Of a stretch of DNA of 12,401 nt, positions 6,634 through 11,946 are shown piece by piece. A model generated the notes under the pieces. The model searched no databases and was not told the origin of the DNA. It saw only the letters and a list, made by a program, of their open reading frames with translations. The translations under genes were made by a program, and so were the position numbers. Origin of the DNA: Candidatus Anderseniibacteriota bacterium. GTDB taxonomy: Bacteria > Patescibacteriota > Andersenbacteria > UBA10190. The stretch lies in contig QIFI01000037.1 of assembly GCA_003229735.1 (NCBI GenBank), forward strand, positions 1 to 12,401. The letters run 5' to 3'. Each line of letters starts with the position of its first letter. The first letter of the stretch is position 1.

Positions 6634-6696
6634 ATAGATGGTGATTATTCGATATACTTAAAGTAGTTGGATGAGTTTATTAGTAGGGTAAAAAAT

Positions 6697-7995
6697 ATGT
6701 TTGATTGGAAAAAGTCACTGACTATTTTTAGGATTCCGGAACTCCGAAAAAAAATTCTAATAGTACTGGGATTATTGACGATATTTAGAATATCTACGGT
6801 TATACCTTTGCCCGGGGTGCCTAGAGAAAGCCTGGAGGCATTATTTGGAGGCAATCAGCTATTTGGTTTGTTAGATATATTTTCCGGAGGCGGCTTGTCC
6901 AATATGTCGGTGGTGATGCTGGGGGTGGGGCCATATATTACGGCGTCTATTGTGATGCAATTATTAACGATGATCGTGCCGCGGCTGGAGGAAATGTCTA
7001 AAGAAGAGGGGGAAGGGGGGCGGCAAAAGATAAATCAGTGGACGCGGCTTTTAACGGTGCCGATGGCGGCAGTGCAGGCGTTTGGCTTTATCAATATTTT
7101 GACCCGGCAAAGCGACGCGGCCGGAGGGGTGTCTTTAGCATTTTCTCCCTGGGGGATGTTTGTGGCGGTGGTGACAGTGACGGCGGGAACATTATTTTTG
7201 ATGTGGCTGGGGGAATTAATTACGGAACAGGGAATTGGCAATGGCATTTCATTGATTATTTTTGTGGGTATTATTGCCCGGCTGCCGCAGATTATTATTC
7301 AGGCTTATGCCACCTGGACACCGGACCTGCTGTTGACATACGGATCGTTTTTGGTTGTATCGGTGGTGGTGATAGCGGGAGTGGTGATGGTGGCCGAAGG
7401 ACAGCGATCGATTCCGGTGAGTTATGCTAAGCGAATCAGAGGGAATCGGATGCTGGGCGGAGCATCGACACATTTGCCTCTGCGGGTTAATCAGGCCGGA
7501 GTGATTCCGATCATCTTTGCTTTGTCGGTGATGTTGTTTCCGGGGATAATCGCCAACTTTTTTTTGGCGGTGGATAATGAAGCGGTGCGGAATGGAGCGG
7601 CCTGGGTGGTTGATCTATTTCAGGATCAATGGTTTTATGGCATCACCTATTTCGTGTTAGTGGTGGCGTTTACTTATTTCTATACGTCGGTAACATTTGA
7701 TCCGTATAATATCGCGGAGAATTTACAGAAGCAGGGGGGCTTTATTCCGGGCATTAGGCCGGGCCGGCGGACGGCGCAATTTTTAAAGTATGTGATTAAT
7801 CGGATAACTTTGACGGGAGCGATGTTTCTGGGAATAATCGCGGTTCTGCCGCTGGTCATGCAAGGTATATTAGGGGTGACTACGTTGACGATTGGGGGCA
7901 CGGCGCTATTGATTGTAGTATCGGTAGTGTTAGAGACAATGAAGCAATTTGAATCGCATTTGACGATGCGGGAGTATGAGGGATTCTTGCGTTAA
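6697..7995 (+). CDS. secY: Protein translocase channel subunit SecY
   Basis: Central membrane pore of the Sec translocon. ATG 6697 gives MFDWKKSLTIFRIPELRKKI, the usual SecY opening, and 432 residues, the normal length; a TTG ten codons upstream (6667) is in frame but adds no family sequence. A TAGGG at 6684-6688 sits about 8 bases before this ATG and is one of the few plausible ribosome binding sites in the window. Ten hydrophobic segments are expected; conserved blocks include IPLPGV and the plug-region GGGLSNMSV, GPYITASIVMQLL, GELITEQGIGNGISLIIF, LPLRVNQAGVIPIIFA, and the cytosolic loop NLQKQGGFIPGIRPG. Its place between rplO and adk is standard. Confidence 0.97.
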   Translation: MFDWKKSLTIFRIPELRKKILIVLGLLTIFRISTVIPLPGVPRESLEALFGGNQLFGLLDIFSGGGLSNMSVVMLGVGPYITASIVMQLLTMIVPRLEEMSKEEGEGGRQKINQWTRLLTVPMAAVQAFGFINILTRQSDAAGGVSLAFSPWGMFVAVVTVTAGTLFLMWLGELITEQGIGNGISLIIFVGIIARLPQIIIQAYATWTPDLLLTYGSFLVVSVVVIAGVVMVAEGQRSIPVSYAKRIRGNRMLGGASTHLPLRVNQAGVIPIIFALSVMLFPGIIANFFLAVDNEAVRNGAAWVVDLFQDQWFYGITYFVLVVAFTYFYTSVTFDPYNIAENLQKQGGFIPGIRPGRRTAQFLKYVINRITLTGAMFLGIIAVLPLVMQGILGVTTLTIGGTALLIVVSVVLETMKQFESHLTMREYEGFLR

Positions 7996-8000
7996 TTTTT

Positions 8001-8078
8001 AATTTACAATTTATAATTTTTAATCACTGTGCGCAGTACTAGCGCTGAGGCGCGTCGCAATTTACAATTTATAATTTT
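8001..8078. repeat. 20-bp direct repeats flanking a GC-rich hairpin segment
   Basis: The secY-adk spacer has the 20-base sequence AATTTACAATTTATAATTTT twice, exactly, at 8001-8020 and 8059-8078. The 38 bases between the copies are much richer in GC and can form short hairpins: ACTG-TGCG-CAGT around 8026-8037 and GCGC-TGAG-GCGC around 8042-8053. The AT-rich unit resembles the AATTTCTAAT units at 519-553. This could be a tandem intergenic repeat or an insertion that duplicated its target. It has no obvious terminator because no T-run follows the hairpins. Confidence 0.6.
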
Positions 8079-8092
8079 CAAACACGACGATT

Positions 8093-8752
8093 ATGTCTGA
8101 TTTAGCAAAGGTAATTTATGTGATGGGGGCGCCGGGGGCGGGCAAAGGCACGCAGGCAGAGATGCTGGCGAAAAAAATCAGCTATGATCGTTTCAGCACC
8201 GGTGACGCTTTTCGAGAAGTATCCAGACAAGATACAAGGTTAGGGCGGAGAGTTAAAGAAATTATTGATAATGGTTTTTTGGCTCCACCGGAAATGGCGG
8301 CGGAGATAGTGATTGAAGCGGTGAAGAAGCGGGCGGAAGCGGGCGAAGGAATTATTTTTGATGGAACTCCGCGGACAGTTAAGGAGAGTGCTATAGTGGA
8401 CGAGTTTTTTGAACAGCAGGGATATAGAGAACCGCTGGTGTTTTATTTAGAAGTGGATAGGGAAGAAATGATAAAACGAAATTCCAGACGGAAGTTTTGT
8501 TTAGGGGGGGCGGAGGATTTTCCGGTAGCAGATGAGGCAGATCAGCGGAAATGTGATGAATTAGGGGGCATGGTGGGAGTAAGGCCGGATGATGAGCCGG
8601 AAAAATTCAGCACCAGATGGAGTGAATTTATGGAGCAGACATATCCGGTAGTAGAGAAATATCGATTACAGGGAGTGGTGAGCGAGATTGACGGGATGCC
8701 GGAAATACCGGAGGTTCATCGGGCAATAATGAAAGCCATAGACTCTTATTGA
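8093..8752 (+). CDS. adk: Adenylate kinase family nucleoside monophosphate kinase
   Basis: Cytosolic enzyme that converts AMP and ATP to two ADP. It has 219 residues. The P-loop is GAPGAGKGT at residues 12-20, followed by the AMP-binding segment FSTGDAFRE (usually STGDMLR) and DGTPRT at 90-95 (usually DGFPRT). The LID contains RRKFC and later GVRPDDEPEKFSTR, where the RxDD arginine and aspartates are conserved. A zinc-type LID would need four ligands, but only C136 and C154 remain, each without its usual partner, so zinc binding is doubtful. The position between secY and map is the classic one. There is no Shine-Dalgarno; the start follows ACACGACGATT. The two changed nucleotide-binding motifs leave a small chance of altered nucleotide preference. 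Confidence 0.93.
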   Translation: MSDLAKVIYVMGAPGAGKGTQAEMLAKKISYDRFSTGDAFREVSRQDTRLGRRVKEIIDNGFLAPPEMAAEIVIEAVKKRAEAGEGIIFDGTPRTVKESAIVDEFFEQQGYREPLVFYLEVDREEMIKRNSRRKFCLGGAEDFPVADEADQRKCDELGGMVGVRPDDEPEKFSTRWSEFMEQTYPVVEKYRLQGVVSEIDGMPEIPEVHRAIMKAIDSY

Positions 8753-8820
8753 GTATTAAATCCAAATGTCAAAATCCAAATGTCAAATCAAATCCAAAAT
8801 CTAAATGACTAAATGGTTCG
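8753..8820. repeat. Tandem AAATCCAAATGTCA repeat in adk-map spacer
   Basis: The spacer holds two exact tandem copies of the 14-base unit AAATCCAAATGTCA (8758-8771, 8772-8785), then degenerate continuations (AATCCAAAATCTAAATGAC). The same unit occurs three times at 4607-4659, and a related AAAATCC run lies in the rplX coding start. Unlike the copies in 1886-1996 and 4603-4752, it lacks the downstream SYG..ELMAGS portion and has no bridging open frame. Confidence 0.65.
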
Positions 8821-9591
8821 ATGATTAGGTTAAAGTCTGAAGAGGATATAAAAAGATTGGCGGAAGGGGGACGGGTTCTGGCTGGGATTTTGGATAGGCT
8901 GGGTGAAAGGGCAGTGGTGGGAGTGGTGCCGGAGGATTTGGATGTTATAGCCAGAGATTTGATTGATCAGGCGGATTGTAAGCCGGCTTTTTTGAATTAC
9001 GCGCCCAAGGGGCAAGAACCATATCCGGCGGCTTTATGCGTGTCGGTAAATGAAGCGGTGGTGCATGGTCTGCCGTCGTCGGTGCCTTTTCAGAGTGGGG
9101 ACGTGGTGGGGTTGGATCTGGGTTTGGTTTATGAGAATAAATATTATCTGGATAGCGCCAGGACAGTGGGAGTGGGCGAAGTATCAGCCATGGATGTTAG
9201 ATTGATGGAAGTGACCGGTGAGGCTTTGCGGCTGGGGATTGAGGCGGCGCAGGTGGGATCAAGGGTGGGGGATATCGGATCGGCGATCCAGAAATATGTG
9301 GAGGCAGAGGGATTTAACGTGGTGCGGCAACTGGTGGGGCACGGGGTGGGATTTGATGTGCATGAACAGCCGCAAGTGCCAAATTTTGGGAAAGCGGGCC
9401 GGGGAGAGAAGTTGGAGGAAGGTTTAGTGATCGCGATTGAGCCGATGGTGACGACGGGGGACGCGGGAGTGGTGACGGGGAGTGATGGATGGACGGTGAA
9501 TATCGCGGCTGGCGGCACAGCGGCTCATGAGGAACACACGGTGGCAGTGACTGCCGAGGGTCCGCGGGTGCTGACACAAGCTTTGAGGTAG
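8821..9591 (+). CDS. map: Type I methionine aminopeptidase
   Basis: Removes the initiator methionine from nascent proteins in the cytosol. It has 256 residues, near the E. coli length. The pita-bread fold and all five metal ligands are recognisable: D99 (GLDLG), D111 (YLDSART), H174 (GHGVGFDVHEQP), E207 (IAIEPMV) and E238 (HEEHTVAVT). Substrate-binding histidines H82 (AVVHGLP) and H181 are also present. The start ATG gives MIRLKSEEDIKRLAEGGRVL, equal to the usual IxIKSxxEIxxMRxAGxxl opening. The C-terminus is normal. The stop codon lies exactly at the edge of the fold-back element that follows, so that element seems to have landed immediately behind the gene without damaging it. Confidence 0.97.
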   Translation: MIRLKSEEDIKRLAEGGRVLAGILDRLGERAVVGVVPEDLDVIARDLIDQADCKPAFLNYAPKGQEPYPAALCVSVNEAVVHGLPSSVPFQSGDVVGLDLGLVYENKYYLDSARTVGVGEVSAMDVRLMEVTGEALRLGIEAAQVGSRVGDIGSAIQKYVEAEGFNVVRQLVGHGVGFDVHEQPQVPNFGKAGRGEKLEEGLVIAIEPMVTTGDAGVVTGSDGWTVNIAAGGTAAHEEHTVAVTAEGPRVLTQALR

Positions 9592-9892
9592 AAGCCTCCA
9601 CACATTTAGCTAAGTCGACAGCTAACTCACCGCGAGCTAACCTCGCTAAAGCGAGGTGGATCTCGCGGATCGTTTACGCGATGTCGACTTAGTTAAGTCA
9701 CCATCCCAAAATAACTTAATCATCTCTCGCCCACTATGCACCAATCTACAACTTTTCCTCAATCAATAAACGCTCACTGTAGCTATACTACAGCTCACAT
9801 TTATTTTAATCGAAAAAGCTGTGTCTTGGCACATATTGAACGAGATGTGACCAAGTTATTTTGGGATGGTGACTAAATGTGTGAAGGCTTCT
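9590..9892. repeat. Fold-back (MITE-like) element, 215 bp plus an 88-bp nested insert
   Basis: The two ends are inverted: 9590-9609 and 9873-9892 match in 19 of 20 bases (AGAAGCCTCCACACATTTAG). The match resumes perfectly for 20 bases between 9698-9717 and 9853-9872, then continues imperfectly (34 of 59 by hand, without gaps) to a hairpin apex CTGTAG-CTATA-CTACAG at 9777-9793. If the 88 bases 9610-9697 are removed, both arms are exactly 107 bases around base 9785. This points to a 215-bp palindromic element into which a second sequence was inserted. No coding capacity and no clear target duplication are seen. The left end overlaps the map stop codon. The hairpin could also act as a transcription barrier behind map. 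Confidence 0.85.
9606..9696. repeat. Nested structured palindrome inside the fold-back element
   Basis: This insert has its own ends: 9606-9620 (TTAGCTAAGTCGACA) and 9682-9696 are inverted with 14 of 15 matches. Inside are two nested stems, CCGCGAG (9630-9636) with CTCGCGG (9662-9668), and CCTCGC (9641-9646) with GCGAGG (9651-9656) around a TAAA loop. A weak third stem ATCG/CGAT lies at 9669-9682. The short direct motif GCTAA recurs at about 9609, 9621, 9636 and 9645. It has no open frame and looks like a small non-autonomous element that would be mobilised in trans, or a structured protein-binding site. The exact insertion borders cannot be fixed because TTAG/TTAAG flank both sides. Confidence 0.7.
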
Positions 9893-10104
9893 GAAACGCA
9901 GGTGCTATGAATTACGTAATAATTTTACGTCATCGTGAGCCCCGCCTGGGGCGGGACGCGGCGATTGCCTGGTTAAACTTTGAGATGATTTTTTGTGAGC
10001 AGCTGTGGCGCAGTCGATAGAGTATGAGTTTTTTGAGGGAAGGAAAAGGAAAATTTCGTTACGGCAATAGGTTATTTAATGGGCTTTAAGCTATTATTGT
10101 TTTA
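9893..10104. other. Non-coding remainder of the map-hsdM gap
   Basis: No gene is supported here. Visible structures are an ACGTAA-TAATT-TTACGT hairpin (9914-9930), a strong GC hairpin CCCGCC-TGG-GGCGGG (9941-9955), and a stretch at about 10002-10030 that resembles the 5' half of a tRNA (CTGTGGCGCAGTCGATAGAG, close to the usual acceptor-end plus D-arm). No anticodon stem or T-arm follows, so it is not a complete tRNA gene. There is no T-run after the GC hairpin, so I do not call a terminator. Confidence 0.5.
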
Positions 10105-10127
10105 GATTACCTATGATAACCTATGAA
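10066..10127. promoter_or_regulatory. Operator-like phased repeats upstream of hsdM
   Basis: Two direct copies of an ACCTATGA-type 12-mer lie at 10106-10117 (ATTACCTATGAT) and 10116-10127 (ATAACCTATGAA), offset by 10 bases, about one helical turn. An inverted copy ATAGGTTAT is at 10067-10075. A TATGAT in the first copy would serve as a -10 box, but I find no matching -35 box at normal spacing. The layout suggests binding sites for a regulator of the methyltransferase gene, possibly its own N-terminal helix-turn-helix; that link is an inference. Confidence 0.35.
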
Positions 10128-10174
10128 GATATTGACTTTATTTTATCGTCCTGTTAAGGTTTGGTAATAGTAAT

Positions 10175-11866
10175 ATGCGAAAGGATTTACAGGAAAAACT
10201 CAAGAGAATGCCGAAATTGTTGTCAATCGGGCAGGTTGCCGAGATTTTCTCTATTCATCAAGATACCCTTCGTAATTGGGAGAAAGAGGGTATTTTAGTG
10301 CCCCTGCGAGTTGGTAAGCGCAAAGATCGTAAATATCGACCCGAGGATGTGGGGGTAATCATGGATAAAATGGGCAGTAAGCTGACTCTTCCTCAGTTGG
10401 AACAATTTTTGTGGAAGAGCGCTGATATTCTTCGGGGTAAGATTGACAGCTCTGATTATAAGAAATATATATTTGGTCTGCTATTTTATAAGCGTATTAG
10501 CGATGTGTGGGATGAGGAATACGCGCAGGTTATGGTTGAGTATAAAGATGAGACTATTGCTCGTGCCGATTATAATCATCGTTTTCAGGTACCGAAGGAG
10601 AGTCGGTGGTCGGTTATTGAAAATCGAGCGGAGAATATTGGACATAAGCTTAATGAGGTTTTTGATAAACTGACTAACGCGAACAGTCCCAAGCTAGATA
10701 AAATATTCGATGACCTGGATTTTGCCAATAAGGACAAATTTCCCAACGAAACGATTCAACGACTCATCAATCATTTTTCGCAATACAACTTTGGCGATAC
10801 ATATATTAGTTCAGATATTCTAGGCGACGCATATGAATACTTAATCAAGCAATTCGCGGCGGACGCCGGGAAAAAGGGTGGAGATTTTTTTACGCCTCGT
10901 GAGGTCGAGCGGGTTATTATCCAAATTCTTAAACCTCATAAGAAAGATCATATATATGATCCAACCGCCGGCTCCGGTGGTTTTCTACTTGAGGCGTTTC
11001 ATTATTTGAAAGGAAGAGAGGATGAAAAAGTGGCGCGCACTCTTTATCTGCATGGTCAAGAGATAAATATTGGCACATTTGCTATTGCCAAGATCAATAT
11101 GTTTTTGCATGGACTGGACAGCGCTGATATTCGACGAGGTGATACGTTGGCTAATCCGCGATTTCTTGATTCTAATGGCAGTCTCAACACTTTCGATATC
11201 TGTGTAGCTAACTTTCCTTACGCCATCAAAGAGTGGGAGTACGAAATTTTTAAAACAAATAAATATGGTCGGATAGACGGGTATGAGATGCCGCCTAAAA
11301 AGAACGCTGACTACGCGTTTATTTTACATATCCTCAAATCCATGAACGCTAATGGGCGGGCCGGAGTGGTTGTGCCTCATGGGGTTCTTTTTAAGAGTGA
11401 TGTTTCCAGTCGTATCCGGAAGCAAATTTTAGAAAATGATCTTATTGAGGCGGTTATCGCCATGCCGGCAAAACTTTTTTATGGGGTGGGTATTCCGGTA
11501 GCTATAATAATCTTCAGCAAAAATAAGCCGGATAACCATAAGAAAAAAGTTTTGATTATTGACGCCGAGAAAGATTTTTCCAAAGGGAAAAACCAAAACA
11601 GTTTACGCCATCAGGATATTCAGAAGATAGTCAGAGCGTATGACAATTATAAAGATGTTGAAGGATATGCGCGCGTGGTCAGCCTGAAAGAGATTGAGGA
11701 AAATGAGTTTAATCTCAATGTGCGACGCTATGTGGATAATACCGAGAATGAAGAAGAAATAGATGTGGCCGCAGTATGGAAAGAGTTAAAACTAATAGAG
11801 AAAGAAAGACAATCCATCGGAAAGAAGGTAACGGGGTTTATTAAGGATTTAAAATATCCAGTATGA
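10175..11866 (+). CDS. hsdM: HsdM-like adenine-N6 DNA methyltransferase with N-terminal helix-turn-helix
   Basis: Likely methylates adenine in DNA using S-adenosylmethionine as the M subunit of a type I restriction-modification system. Residues 15-58 (LLSIGQVAEIFSIHQDTLRN..) form a MerR/excisionase-type helix-turn-helix, which is not part of standard HsdM. The HsdM N-terminal helical domain follows (about 70-205), then the catalytic domain with GDFFTPREV, the SAM motif DPTAGSGGF (262-270) and the catalytic motif NFPY (346-349), where NPPF/Y is usual. The start is ATG 10175; ATG 10208 at residue 12 is also possible, and neither has a clear Shine-Dalgarno. No specificity gene hsdS follows at once. 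Codon and base use look unlike the ribosomal genes, suggesting transfer. Confidence 0.88.
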   Translation: MRKDLQEKLKRMPKLLSIGQVAEIFSIHQDTLRNWEKEGILVPLRVGKRKDRKYRPEDVGVIMDKMGSKLTLPQLEQFLWKSADILRGKIDSSDYKKYIFGLLFYKRISDVWDEEYAQVMVEYKDETIARADYNHRFQVPKESRWSVIENRAENIGHKLNEVFDKLTNANSPKLDKIFDDLDFANKDKFPNETIQRLINHFSQYNFGDTYISSDILGDAYEYLIKQFAADAGKKGGDFFTPREVERVIIQILKPHKKDHIYDPTAGSGGFLLEAFHYLKGREDEKVARTLYLHGQEINIGTFAIAKINMFLHGLDSADIRRGDTLANPRFLDSNGSLNTFDICVANFPYAIKEWEYEIFKTNKYGRIDGYEMPPKKNADYAFILHILKSMNANGRAGVVVPHGVLFKSDVSSRIRKQILENDLIEAVIAMPAKLFYGVGIPVAIIIFSKNKPDNHKKKVLIIDAEKDFSKGKNQNSLRHQDIQKIVRAYDNYKDVEGYARVVSLKEIEENEFNLNVRRYVDNTENEEEIDVAAVWKELKLIEKERQSIGKKVTGFIKDLKYPV

Positions 11867-11946
11867 AGGATTTCTTTTTCTCTCCCGCAAAGCAGGGGCG
11901 GGCCCGAAGGCACTTTGTACTGTGAATGTATTATAAACAGCAACTT
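11867..11946. other. Short spacer with GC-rich hairpin
   Basis: The 80-base gap contains CCCGC (11884-11888) and GCGGG (11898-11902), which can pair around a 9-base loop, next to GGGCGGGCCCGAAGG. It shares GGGGCGGG with the hairpin at 9941-9955. The hairpin is weak and has no T-run after it on the + strand, so a terminator is not claimed. No convincing promoter for the next gene is visible. Confidence 0.35.

Noticed and set aside
6667..6696. TTG start ten codons upstream for secY
   Set aside because: The extra residues are not family-like, and the ATG at 6697 has a purine motif at good spacing and gives normal length.
9606..9696. Integron attC site
   Set aside because: The inverted ends do not fit the RYYYAAC/GTTRRRY core sites, and no integrase or cassette array is visible.
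9777..9793. Intrinsic terminator after map
   Set aside because: The CTGTAG hairpin is the apex of the fold-back element and no T-run follows; the GC hairpin at 9941-9955 also lacks one.
9993..10060. Complete tRNA gene
   Set aside because: Only a D-arm-like 5' part is seen; no anticodon stem-loop or T-arm with the usual GTTCGA follows.
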